Shown in pieces: positions 44,685 through 53,050 of a DNA stretch of 64,000 nt. The translations under genes and the position numbers were made by a program. The DNA is from Gammaproteobacteria bacterium (GTDB taxonomy: Bacteria > Pseudomonadota > Gammaproteobacteria > Pseudomonadales > Oleiphilaceae), in NCBI GenBank assembly GCA_002747055.1, contig PDSQ01000029.1, positions 100,069 to 164,068 of the forward strand, written 5' to 3'. The notes below the pieces were generated by a model. That model worked only from the letters and a program-made list of their open reading frames with translations, was not told where the DNA came from and searched no databases. Each line of letters begins with the position of its first letter. The first letter of the stretch is position 1.

Positions 44685-45957
44685 AGAGCACCTCGACAGG
44701 ATAGAGGTTGGCAATACGCCGAGCAGGGAACCAAGTGCCAATGAGCGCGATAAGCACAGAGACAATAATGACAACGAGGGTAACTATCCAATGAAATGGA
44801 ATAAAGGAACCAAACAATGCATAGCCCATTGCCAAAGACAATAACCAGCCCGCGAAACAGCCAAGCAACCCGCCCAACAAAGCACATAAAATCGATTCAG
44901 AATAAAACAGTAAATAGACATCAGCCACGGTTGCACCCAATGCTTTCATTAAGCCGATCTCTTTTGAACGCTGCAAAATAGCATTGGTCATCAGTGAAGC
45001 GACTCCCATTGCGGCGGCCAGCAATGCCGCCAGGGTTACCATAAAGAGCAAGCTTTGAATTTTGCTGATCACCAAACCTTCAGACGCAGCAACTTGCCAG
45101 ACGGGGTTAACGACCACATTACTGAGTGCTTTTGCAAGCTGGAAAGAAATAGAAGATGCGTAAGCGGTACAGAACCACAGGTCATACTCATCGGCATCCA
45201 AAGAGTCAATATCTTCATGGGCACGCTGTGACAGTTCATTCTCAGGCACAGTCAAGGCTGACACGTTCACCTGGGCAACTTTGCCCTCCAATCCCAATAA
45301 TTTCTGTGCCAGATCAAGCGGAATAACCAGATTGTCTTCGTTTGCGTCACCAGAATTAAGTATTCCAGTGACTGTCACATCAAGAGATCGATTGCCTGAA
45401 ATATGGACGAGCGAATTTACCCCCCAACCAGTCCTCTCAGCCAGTCCCTTGCCAATCAGAGCCTGCGGTTTCTCATCATCGGGCCAGTTACCCTCAATCT
45501 GCCAATAAGACGAAATAACCTTGTTGCCGGTATGAAAATCCTCTTCATCTCGAATCGGAAGATGCTTATCAAAAAATGTACCCTGAACCATTACATTTTG
45601 GAACGGTTCTGAACCAACCGCTGCTTTGACTTCGCCTTGTATCCAGGGGGCGAAACCGACAATATTGTTACGCCAGAAAACGTCTTTAATTTGGGGTAAG
45701 TCTTTTTCAGCTAAAAAGTCTTGTGTTGTCAGCCGCTGATTGGAATCCAGCCACTTGGGCAGTGCCACCTGGCCTGCAGGTGTAATTTTGATATTCGCCC
45801 CATAGCTTTTCATCTCGTGTGAAATTTTATCGCCAATACCGATAGAAATAACCAATAGCGCGCTAATCAAGCTGGTGGCCAAAAAAACAGTGAGCACGGC
45901 CATGAGTTTGCGATTCATATCGTGGCGCCAAGATTGACGCAACATAGTCCAAAACAT
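44671..45957 (-). CDS. FtsX-type ABC permease (first) of the iron cluster
   Basis: A 428-residue permease paralogous to its neighbour: N-terminal helix (LMAVLTVFLATSLISALLVISIGIG), periplasmic domain (EMKSYGANIKITPAGQVALPKWL; GWGVNSLVHISGNRSLDVTVTGILNSGDANEDNLVIPLDLAQKLLG), and C-terminal helices with NAILQRSKEIGLMKALGATVADVYLLFYSES. It probably forms a heterodimer with the second permease. Starts 2 bases after the DUF2318 gene. Equivalent of Cj1661. Confidence 0.9.
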   Translation of the reverse strand: MFWTMLRQSWRHDMNRKLMAVLTVFLATSLISALLVISIGIGDKISHEMKSYGANIKITPAGQVALPKWLDSNQRLTTQDFLAEKDLPQIKDVFWRNNIVGFAPWIQGEVKAAVGSEPFQNVMVQGTFFDKHLPIRDEEDFHTGNKVISSYWQIEGNWPDDEKPQALIGKGLAERTGWGVNSLVHISGNRSLDVTVTGILNSGDANEDNLVIPLDLAQKLLGLEGKVAQVNVSALTVPENELSQRAHEDIDSLDADEYDLWFCTAYASSISFQLAKALSNVVVNPVWQVAASEGLVISKIQSLLFMVTLAALLAAAMGVASLMTNAILQRSKEIGLMKALGATVADVYLLFYSESILCALLGGLLGCFAGWLLSLAMGYALFGSFIPFHWIVTLVVIIVSVLIALIGTWFPARRIANLYPVEVLYGNQ

Positions 45958-45959
45958 AA

Positions 45960-47405
45960 TTACTCCTCAATATAGGCCAATGGATCATTGCGGAAAGTTT
46001 CATAGGACGCCTTGGTGGTAAAGAAATAGGCTTTGGTTCCATATTGGTATTGGTACTTGGCTTCTGTATTGATCAGGGTTTCCCCATTGATAGGATCGGT
46101 CACTTCGATGGATACTATGTCATCGAAGTAACGAAGACCTTCCTCCAATGCTTTTTCAGAGATAATAAATTCTTTATCGGTTTGTTCCCAGGCTGTAATC
46201 GGTATCGGATTGCAGCCGCCTTTGCGTCCAATAGAGGGTATGAAAATATGTACGCCACAGGCCAGGCAAATCACATTGTTACCTTCTTTGGCATACCCTG
46301 CGTCGCCACACAACATACAGGCATCGAAAACGACACCATATTTGGTCTGATCAGGATTGCTGCGGATAATAAAGAAGCGCACCTGTTTACCATCGCTGCT
46401 CACCCAGGAAAACCGATGTAATTCACCGTCTTCAAATTGATGCTCTTCAAAACTCAAATGCACAGCGCGGTCAGCGCCTAATTTCACTGCCGTCGCGGGA
46501 CTTCGTTCGACTGGTTTTGACGCAACCAGATCCCACCACAACAGAATGGCAAACAGTGCAACAGACAGTGTCAGTAGGCGTTTAAAACGCCCCTGAAGCG
46601 TTTGCTGCGTTGCAAGGGCAAGTCGTTTTTCAATGGCATCCGTTGCAGCACAAGTGGTAATAAAGGCCGGTTGCACCTGCATTTTCCAAAAATAGCCCAG
46701 CAAACCACAAAAACATAACAAGACCAGATAAGGGTAAGCCCAGATATAATAATTGACTTTGGCAATGTAGCTAAGGTCAAGCACCGCAAGTAGGTGCGTG
46801 TTGAGTTTTATCATTACCAGCATCCATTCGCCGGATAAAGGCAGCATCGCTACACAGGCAAACCCTATAATCAGCAGATAACGACTGACTTTAGATAATT
46901 TAAACACTGACTGTAATGAAAAACTTACCAGAAGAACCAATATAAATCCCAGAATTGGCATCAGCGCATTGAGCACCATTTCGGTGTTGATGACACTGGT
47001 ACTCGAAAGCATGCTTAGTTGACTTGTCCTTGTCCAAAAATAACTGGCACAGAAAAAAATCAACAGGATTATTGCATGAATAAAAACAAAAAAGCCTTTG
47101 CTGGCATACAATCTATCGAGACTTTCTTCTGACTTTCTGGTGAATAGTGTCCAAACACCGTAGGTAGCAACAATTGAATAGGTCATAAGTGCGATACTGG
47201 AAATCAGGAGAATCCATTTTTGTCGCCAGGGCAACAAAAGGAAAAAAGCCGAACCAGCAAAAATACCCAGTAAACTGACAATAATTTGTGTTTGATAGGA
47301 ACGTGGTTTTATTTGGGTAAAAATCAGTCCCGATAAGAATGCAGGCAACAGGAAATAAATAATGAATTGTGAAAGGTAAAAGCTCATAAAATGCCTAAAC
47401 ACCAA
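45960..47405 (-). CDS. DUF2318 membrane Fe-S protein of the iron cluster
   Basis: A 481-residue protein. Residues 1-300 hold about eight to nine membrane helices. The C-terminal part is a DUF2318 domain with cysteine pairs typical of metal or Fe-S binding: VVFDACMLCGDAGYAKEGNNVICLACGVHIFIPSIGRKGGCNPIPI. It corresponds to Cj1660 of Campylobacter and the homologous fet cluster protein. An electron-transfer role in iron oxidation or reduction is inferred. The promoter-like pair TTGCGA-N16-TATGAT lies 25-50 bases upstream. Confidence 0.88.
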   Translation of the reverse strand: MVFRHFMSFYLSQFIIYFLLPAFLSGLIFTQIKPRSYQTQIIVSLLGIFAGSAFFLLLPWRQKWILLISSIALMTYSIVATYGVWTLFTRKSEESLDRLYASKGFFVFIHAIILLIFFCASYFWTRTSQLSMLSSTSVINTEMVLNALMPILGFILVLLVSFSLQSVFKLSKVSRYLLIIGFACVAMLPLSGEWMLVMIKLNTHLLAVLDLSYIAKVNYYIWAYPYLVLLCFCGLLGYFWKMQVQPAFITTCAATDAIEKRLALATQQTLQGRFKRLLTLSVALFAILLWWDLVASKPVERSPATAVKLGADRAVHLSFEEHQFEDGELHRFSWVSSDGKQVRFFIIRSNPDQTKYGVVFDACMLCGDAGYAKEGNNVICLACGVHIFIPSIGRKGGCNPIPITAWEQTDKEFIISEKALEEGLRYFDDIVSIEVTDPINGETLINTEAKYQYQYGTKAYFFTTKASYETFRNDPLAYIEE

Positions 47406-47427
47406 GTACAGTTAAACAGTAATAAGA

Positions 47428-47455
47428 ATCATACTAACTAGACAGACAATCGCAA
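47428..47455 (-). promoter_or_regulatory. Possible promoter in front of the DUF2318 gene
   Basis: On the minus strand TTGCGA (47455-47450) and TATGAT (47433-47428) are 16 bases apart. It would give the downstream seven genes a start of their own in addition to the ftr1 promoter. Confidence 0.4.
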
Positions 47456-47573
47456 ACTATACGATGCTTACTATCATTAAGCTATTAATATTGGGCTACG
47501 AATTATATTGGGCTACAAAAACTAAAATACGCTGAAAAACAGCACCAGAGAAATACAAGACAACACAAATAAC

Positions 47574-47599
47574 AATGCACCCGCATCAGCAAGTGCATT
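47574..47599 (-). terminator. Weak hairpin after the p19 gene
   Basis: AATGCAC-N12-GTGCATT forms a 7-bp stem 29 bases after the p19 stop, with only a broken T-run (GTTATTTGTGTTG). It may attenuate transcription into the downstream genes. Confidence 0.35.
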
Positions 47600-47627
47600 A
47601 TTATTACTCGATAAAAAAACGCTAATA

Positions 47628-48146
47628 TTAAGGCTTGGGTGCGCCTAGATATTTAAAGGTATAACTTGCATCAAATGGCTTAAACCATTTGCCAACTCCA
47701 GTTTCTTTGTCAGTGTGGCGCAGCAATTCAGTGACAGGTGGTTTGATAGTCCACGTCAGTTTGTAATTACCGACACCCAACATCTTGATATTTTGACCAT
47801 AGTGAGGGCCATCACTGGCAACCATTGGCATCAAAGTACCTGACTTGGTCTTGCCAGTGTCAGTATTGGTGAGTTTATAGTCAATTGTCAGGTAAGGAAC
47901 CCATTCGCCTGCACCCAGACCATTGACATTGCCTTTGGTCGCATGAATATCGGCTTCCAGATGAACATCTGATTGAGAAGCTGGACGCATCAAACCTTGT
48001 GGCTCCATGGTAATTGGCTGCAAATAAACTGCCGCAATTTCCATATTGTTCATCATGACAGCCTCACCAATTGGCACTTCACCGGCAACGACAGCAGTAG
48101 TGCCCACTGCACTGATTACCAAACCAGATAACAAAAGTTTTTTCAT
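47628..48146 (-). CDS. P19-type periplasmic iron-transport protein (FetP/Tp34 family)
   Basis: 172 residues from the ATG at 48146 (GGAG eight bases upstream); the track extends it 20 residues into leader sequence. Signal peptide MKKLLLSGLVISAVGTTAVVAGEV. Mature protein has the P19 features MNNMEIAAVYLQPITMEPQG, DVHLEADIHATKGNVNGLGAGEWVPYLTIDYKL, SGTLMPMVASDGPHYGQNI and KWFKPFDASYTFKY. Homologues bind Cu(II) with His and Met residues visible here and act with FTR1 permeases in ferrous iron uptake. Follows ftr1 by 43 bases. Confidence 0.92.
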   Translation of the reverse strand: MKKLLLSGLVISAVGTTAVVAGEVPIGEAVMMNNMEIAAVYLQPITMEPQGLMRPASQSDVHLEADIHATKGNVNGLGAGEWVPYLTIDYKLTNTDTGKTKSGTLMPMVASDGPHYGQNIKMLGVGNYKLTWTIKPPVTELLRHTDKETGVGKWFKPFDASYTFKYLGAPKP

Positions 48147-48189
48147 AAAAATTACTCCATTTTTGTAAAGAAATGACTTACCTTCATAA

Positions 48190-50163
48190 CTACTTATCAC
48201 GCACATCGGTACGCAGTTTTACAACAACCCATGCGACTATTGCCGCAAGAATTAACAGCACCTGTGGTGCAAGACTTTCGACATAGGGATATATTCCAAG
48301 CCATTGCACCTCTGGCACTTGTGAAACAAAGGTCGGCGAAACCAGCTTGCCTTCAACCAACTCCATAACACCCTTACCGGCGAAGATAAAAGCCATCACG
48401 TACATAAAAACGCCGGTAAACATAAAAAAGGGCTTCAACGGTAACTGTATCACCGTATAACGCATGACGAAGTAAACGGCCAACAAAACTATCACGCCCA
48501 GGGCGATGCCCGCCAGAATACCCAGCAAACCACCTCCGGGAACACCTGACGACAGCGCAAAATAAAACAACACTGTTTCCGCACCTTCTCGATAAATTGC
48601 CAGAAAACTGGCCAGCCAGAGACCGATAATGGAACCTTTTGTCAGTGAACTGCTCAGTTTGTTTCTCAGATACGCTTGCCACTGGCGCGCCTCGATCTTG
48701 GACAACAGCCAGTAACTCATATAGAACAAGACGACCGTGGCAAGCAACATGGTCACGCCTTCCAGAATTTCTCGACTTACCCCCGAACTGGTAAACACAA
48801 GTTTAAAAATATAGGCGGTAATCAAGCTGGCAATTAAACCAACGCCGACGGATTGTTTAACCACCCACATTTTATCTTTATGATCATTCTTAACCAGATA
48901 GGCCGCGATGGCTGCAACGACCAGCATTGCCTCCAGACCTTCTCGCAACAGAATCAGAAAAGATTGAATGACGACCTCCCAAAAAGTTTCAGGTCCATCG
49001 CTCAACTGAACTGCGGCTCGCTCCAAATCCTGTTGCAGTGCATTGCGTACATTAACCACTTCTCTGACTGGCGAATTGGCCGACATCAAGCTGACAATAC
49101 GCGTAAAGTAAGATTCCAGTTTTGCCTTGAAGTCACTATCTCGGGCGCCAATCGCCCCCTCATACCCGGTTGCTTCGAAGACATCGAAATAGGTATCTTG
49201 TACACTGTCGATAGCAGCATCGGCATCACCGGCTTTATAACGGGCAATGGCCGTATCCATTGCACCCAGTATTTGCTGATTCACAGTCTTCCAATCACCA
49301 GACGCGCCTTCTTTGTCGGTATTGCTGGTGGCTTGTGATGCCTGCATTGGCTCCGTGTCAGGGCTGCTTGACGAAACACCAGCCGCTTGTGATGAATCCG
49401 TTTTTCCCGGCAACCCTGGCAACGCTTCACTGAGTAACTGAGTCAGGAGATAACCTTGATAGGCCACTTGTTTAATCTGCTTTTGACGCTCCGGCGCCGC
49501 TTGCGGATTAAGATCAATCTGACGCGCCATCTCTGTCAGATAGCCAAGAATATCGGTATTCGCTTCTTTTTTGCCATGCTTATCTAAACTGTCCGACAAT
49601 CCAGAGTTTTTGTATTCAAACAAGGCTTGATTGATGGTCGCCAAGGCTTCTTCTTGCTCATTGGTTTTATACGACCAAACGGCACCATTGATAAGATTAT
49701 TGAGACTGTTCGCCAGTCGCTGCCACTCTGGAGCGATGGTACTGGCGTTAAAATCATTGTCTTGCGCCACCAGTTGATGCCCTTGCTCCAGTTTTTCCGG
49801 CAAGGAATCGATCTCGTTTTTTAACCAGGCGATTTCTTTTTCAACCGTTTCTACTGGGGCTTTTTTTGCTATCAGGGCTCGGATCTCGCCAAATTTTGCT
49901 TCCAGTTCGGCACTGTATTTAGCGGAATAATTAATTCTGATTGGGCCTTCTATACCTTCGTAAACACTGAAGTAGGCCATTTGAACACCGCGTTTGGCAT
50001 CAGCGACATTTCCAGATTGATACAAGGAGAGTGCCTGATCCAAACGCTGACCGATATCATCAGCCGCCGCTTGATAGTCGACCTGGGCGGCCAAGCAAAG
50101 AGATGAAAAGACGACCAAAACCACAATGGCCAGTGAACGATACAACGAATAAAAACGTTTCAT
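48190..50163 (-). CDS. FTR1 family iron permease (FetM/EfeU type)
   Basis: 657 residues from the ATG at 50163 (the track's start is 15 codons upstream). A signal sequence is followed by a long periplasmic region with two copies of an FTR1-associated helical repeat (ALSLYQSGNVADAKRGVQMAYFSVYEGIEGPIRINYSAKYSAELEAKF; AIARYKAGDADAAIDSVQDTYFDVFEATGYEGAIGARDSDFKAKLE). The C-terminal permease has seven helices with both REGxE motifs: LLREGLEAMLVV and YREGAETVLFY. Iron is the substrate. Very probably Fur-regulated. Confidence 0.93.
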   Translation of the reverse strand: MKRFYSLYRSLAIVVLVVFSSLCLAAQVDYQAAADDIGQRLDQALSLYQSGNVADAKRGVQMAYFSVYEGIEGPIRINYSAKYSAELEAKFGEIRALIAKKAPVETVEKEIAWLKNEIDSLPEKLEQGHQLVAQDNDFNASTIAPEWQRLANSLNNLINGAVWSYKTNEQEEALATINQALFEYKNSGLSDSLDKHGKKEANTDILGYLTEMARQIDLNPQAAPERQKQIKQVAYQGYLLTQLLSEALPGLPGKTDSSQAAGVSSSSPDTEPMQASQATSNTDKEGASGDWKTVNQQILGAMDTAIARYKAGDADAAIDSVQDTYFDVFEATGYEGAIGARDSDFKAKLESYFTRIVSLMSANSPVREVVNVRNALQQDLERAAVQLSDGPETFWEVVIQSFLILLREGLEAMLVVAAIAAYLVKNDHKDKMWVVKQSVGVGLIASLITAYIFKLVFTSSGVSREILEGVTMLLATVVLFYMSYWLLSKIEARQWQAYLRNKLSSSLTKGSIIGLWLASFLAIYREGAETVLFYFALSSGVPGGGLLGILAGIALGVIVLLAVYFVMRYTVIQLPLKPFFMFTGVFMYVMAFIFAGKGVMELVEGKLVSPTFVSQVPEVQWLGIYPYVESLAPQVLLILAAIVAWVVVKLRTDVRDK

Positions 50164-50237
50164 AAGCTTTTCTTCATACACTAGAATTAGTCTGTGGTAT
50201 CTCGGCACATTCGACAGGGTTTGTCAGTACCGATAAA

Positions 50238-50288
50238 CTTAACGCCTTCTAATGTAATTAATAACAATCTCAATGTAAATGATAATTA
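50238..50288 (-). promoter_or_regulatory. Promoter with overlapping Fur-like site upstream of ftr1
   Basis: On the minus strand TAATTATCATTTACATTGAGATTGTTATT resembles the Fur box (arrays of GATAAT/ATTATC-type hexamers; ATTGAGATTGTTATT is close to the common ATGAGAATNATTATT form). Within it, TTTACA-N17-TACATT could be the -35/-10 pair. The site covers the stop codon of the preceding gene and lies about 100 bases before the ftr1 start. Confidence 0.55.
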
Positions 50289-51164
50289 CTCCCTGCCGTC
50301 GGAAAATCCTCGATACCATCGAAAAACAAGCACTAAAACCAGCAAAACAACCAAACCTGCAACCCAACGAATCATATACTTTTGCTGCCTGTCTGTCTTC
50401 TTGGTTGCTTGTATCTTATGCTCCGTGGTTTGTTGCAATGCGTCTTTCAAATATTGTACTTTCTTTTCGACCTTCTCGGCAGGTTTACTTTGTTGAATGT
50501 TTTTATACAGGCTATCAAAAGCCTGCTCAACAACCAGTTTGTAATCAAGCGACAGACTGGCTTCCAATTCTGACAATTGCCAGTGTCGATAGAAATTTTC
50601 CCGAATTAATTCGAGTGCCTGATCGATGTTGGAGTTCCGGTACTGAATCAATACCTGGTCCAATCCATCACTTAGCGCGGCGATAGCTTCACTGTAATTT
50701 TTGTTTTCTATGCGTTCCGCTTCTTTCTCCGCCAAGTGTTTTGCTTTTTCTCTCAGCAATTTCGGTGTTAACGGTAAACCAGGCAAGGTTTTGACAATAT
50801 CGGTTTTAATTCCGTTGACGAGGCTGGTAATTTTTTCACTATGATTTCCTTCACTTGCCAGCAATCTCGATAGTTCGAAGAATTTCCGGTTTATTTCTTC
50901 GGCATGTTGCATACTGTAATTGGTGCGAATGGCAGCCTCTAAATCAGAATTTCGATAGTATAGGAAATGGGTATTTTTCGATTCCGCCAACGCATTTTCT
51001 CTCTCACCTTTTTGATAAAGGGTTTCTGACTTATCCAACCCCCTGTTTATATGGTCGATCAGTTTCTTCCAATGCGGTAAAACATCGCTTTCTGCCATCG
51101 CCATCTGGCTGTAACCCGCCACCAATAACAACACGATGGCAGTCATCCTGATTAAAAAAAACAT
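50286..51164 (-). CDS. Detached FTR1-like periplasmic domain protein, membrane anchored
   Basis: 292 residues from the ATG at 51164, which has a perfect GGAGG seven bases upstream. Signal peptide MFFLIRMTAIVLLLVAGYSQMAMA; two helical repeats like those of the neighbouring FTR1 periplasmic region (LYQKGERENALAESKNTHFLYYRNSDLEAAIRTNYSMQHAEEINRKFFEL; QYRNSNIDQALELIRENFYRHWQLSELEASLSLDYKLVVEQAFDSL); one C-terminal membrane helix (IRWVAGLVVLLVLVLVF) and short tail. It lacks the permease and REGxE motifs. Probably an iron-binding or scaffold partner of FTR1; first gene of the cluster. Not a named family to my knowledge. Confidence 0.8.
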   Translation of the reverse strand: MFFLIRMTAIVLLLVAGYSQMAMAESDVLPHWKKLIDHINRGLDKSETLYQKGERENALAESKNTHFLYYRNSDLEAAIRTNYSMQHAEEINRKFFELSRLLASEGNHSEKITSLVNGIKTDIVKTLPGLPLTPKLLREKAKHLAEKEAERIENKNYSEAIAALSDGLDQVLIQYRNSNIDQALELIRENFYRHWQLSELEASLSLDYKLVVEQAFDSLYKNIQQSKPAEKVEKKVQYLKDALQQTTEHKIQATKKTDRQQKYMIRWVAGLVVLLVLVLVFRWYRGFSDGRE

Positions 51165-51329
51165 ACACTCGCCTCCAAATCGCGCAATGGGACAATTAGT
51201 CAATAGCAATCAATAATGTGCTTGTTATCTTACGATCCAGCAAAGCACGACTTTCCCAATCCAGTGACAATGATATTATCCGATTTGAGCTCTTTTAAAC
51301 AGCTATCCGCAAGCGTCCGAGGCCTTTTG

Positions 51330-52154
51330 TCAAAATGTCCAAAATGCCTCGATGTGCTGCCAGTATTCCGGAAAAACAAAAATATTGTTATGGTCGGCAT
51401 TGGGTAATCTGACTATTTCGGTCTGGCCCAGCCATTTATCTGCCAATGCTTCGCCATGTGCCGGTGGTACGATTTTGTCCAATCCGGCCAACAGGAATAA
51501 CGCAGGTAATCGCAAAAGTGGCGCGCGTGAGATAGATTCGAATTTTTGTCTCAGAAGAAGATCTACAGGCATCAACGGAAAAAGGTGTTTTACCACATTG
51601 GTCAAACTGTCAAATGGAGTGACCAAAACCGCACTTTGCAACGGTCTTTGGCTGGCCAGATACACAGCGACACCAGAGCCCAAACTACGCCCCATCACAT
51701 GTATTTGCTCAGGGTGCACGCCTTCGTATTCGACTAGGTGATCATATATCGCAAGCGCATCGGAAAACAGGTTTTTCTCCGAAGGGAGACCTTCAGACTC
51801 GCCATAACTCCGATAATTGAAAAGTGCATATGTTCTTTTTCGATTAGAAAGGCGATTGAAATACTCAACATTGAATGAAACTTCCTCACCATTTCCTCCG
51901 AAATAAAGAATGATCTGATCACTCTTCAAGTTTCTGTTTCCTATCAACCATCCATGAAGGTTTATCTGTCCATTAGGGATCACATACTCCCATGGAGACA
52001 ATTGCGCCTTCGTTTGTGATTCCAAGGGTTGAGGGTAGTAAATCATCTGATTTTCAACAAACCCAAACATAAACTGCGCTCCTAATTGCCAAGACCGGCC
52101 ATAACAATAAAAAACAAATCCCCATAATTCTACGCTGAAAGTGACTAGATTCAT
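51330..52154 (-). CDS. Alpha/beta hydrolase (BEM46/YfhR-like)
   Basis: A 274-residue protein with a short hydrophobic N terminus, NQMIYYPQPLESQ (typical of membrane-tethered hydrolases of this group), YALFNYRSYGESEGLPSEKNLFSDALAIYDHLV, nucleophile elbow HVMGRSLGSGVAVYLAS, acid region FLLAGLDKIVPPAHGEAL and catalytic histidine in LPNADHNNIFVFPEYWQ. The substrate is unknown. The start could be an internal ATG near residue 29. Transcribed alone on the minus strand. Confidence 0.85.
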   Translation of the reverse strand: MNLVTFSVELWGFVFYCYGRSWQLGAQFMFGFVENQMIYYPQPLESQTKAQLSPWEYVIPNGQINLHGWLIGNRNLKSDQIILYFGGNGEEVSFNVEYFNRLSNRKRTYALFNYRSYGESEGLPSEKNLFSDALAIYDHLVEYEGVHPEQIHVMGRSLGSGVAVYLASQRPLQSAVLVTPFDSLTNVVKHLFPLMPVDLLLRQKFESISRAPLLRLPALFLLAGLDKIVPPAHGEALADKWLGQTEIVRLPNADHNNIFVFPEYWQHIEAFWTF

Positions 52155-52401
52155 CTGATTTGATTTAACCGGTTAACCCTTTATCCGTGGTTCGTTGTAC
52201 GTGATAATTGACGCGCACAATATAATCACTTCTGCCAATTATCAACACAGAAGCGTATCGAACACTTCCGAACCCTATGGCATTGACTGGAAAACACTCA
52301 CTATTTGCAATTCGCTCCATGTTCATAAAAAATAGCACCTGGTCGGTGTCTGTGATAGACGATCGATACAGATTAATTGAAATATTTAATAGAGTCTAAC
52401 C

Positions 52402-53013
52402 ATGCAACTGTTACCCACTATTCGGCACCTTCTTTTCATCGCTTTCGCTTTTCTCGTCACCAGCGCAACCTATGCAAATTCGCACTCAGGCAACCCCACG
52501 GCAGTGATAAAAACCAATTTCGGTGAGATTTATATTGAGCTGTTTGAAAATAAGGCGCCCATCTCCGTGAAAAACTTTTTAGCCTACATCAACTCCGGCT
52601 TTTTCAATCAGACCCTCTTTCATCGGGTCATACCTGACTTTATAATTCAGGGAGGCGGTTTCACTCAGACGATGGACAGAAAAACCAATACATTTCCCCC
52701 TATAAAAAACGAAGCCAACAACGGAATTGACAACGTTCGCGGAACACTGGCGATGGCAAGAACACAAGACCCAAACTCAGCGACCTCTCAATTCTTTATC
52801 AATGTGGTCAATAACCCTTACCTGAATCAAAATGCGGGAAGTGCCGGTTATGCCGTGTTTGGCAAAGTCAACAAAGGCATGGAAATCGTTGACAAAATCA
52901 GCCAGGTAAAAACCCAAATAACCAACGGTATGCGGAATGTGCCCGCTACACCAGTCATTATCGAATCCATCACCTTGACAGCGCCTGTTCCAGATAAAAC
53001 GACAACCCCATAA
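52402..53013 (+). CDS. Periplasmic peptidyl-prolyl cis-trans isomerase (cyclophilin, PpiA-like)
   Basis: A 203-residue exported cyclophilin. Signal peptide to about residue 26 (HLLFIAFAFLVTSATYA), then FGEIYIELFENKAPISVKNFLAYINSGFFNQTLFHRVIPDFIIQGGGF with the catalytic arginine in FHRV, RGTLAMART, NSATSQFFINVVNN and AVFGKVNKGMEIVDKI. It speeds proline isomerisation in periplasmic protein folding. It precedes mnmC by 37 bases and may share its transcript. Confidence 0.93.
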   Translation: MQLLPTIRHLLFIAFAFLVTSATYANSHSGNPTAVIKTNFGEIYIELFENKAPISVKNFLAYINSGFFNQTLFHRVIPDFIIQGGGFTQTMDRKTNTFPPIKNEANNGIDNVRGTLAMARTQDPNSATSQFFINVVNNPYLNQNAGSAGYAVFGKVNKGMEIVDKISQVKTQITNGMRNVPATPVIIESITLTAPVPDKTTTP

Positions 53014-53050
53014 AGAAAGCACCGCCAATCACCAAGCCGGACTTCCGCTT

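Noticed and set aside
48374-48682. 102-residue minus ORF
   Set aside because: Same strand, other frame of the FTR1 permease; arginine-rich shadow.
51270-51290. GATAATATCATTGTC as a Fur box for the detached FTR1-like gene
   Set aside because: Half-sites are spaced 7-3-7 rather than 7-1-7, and the site is over 100 bases from the start.
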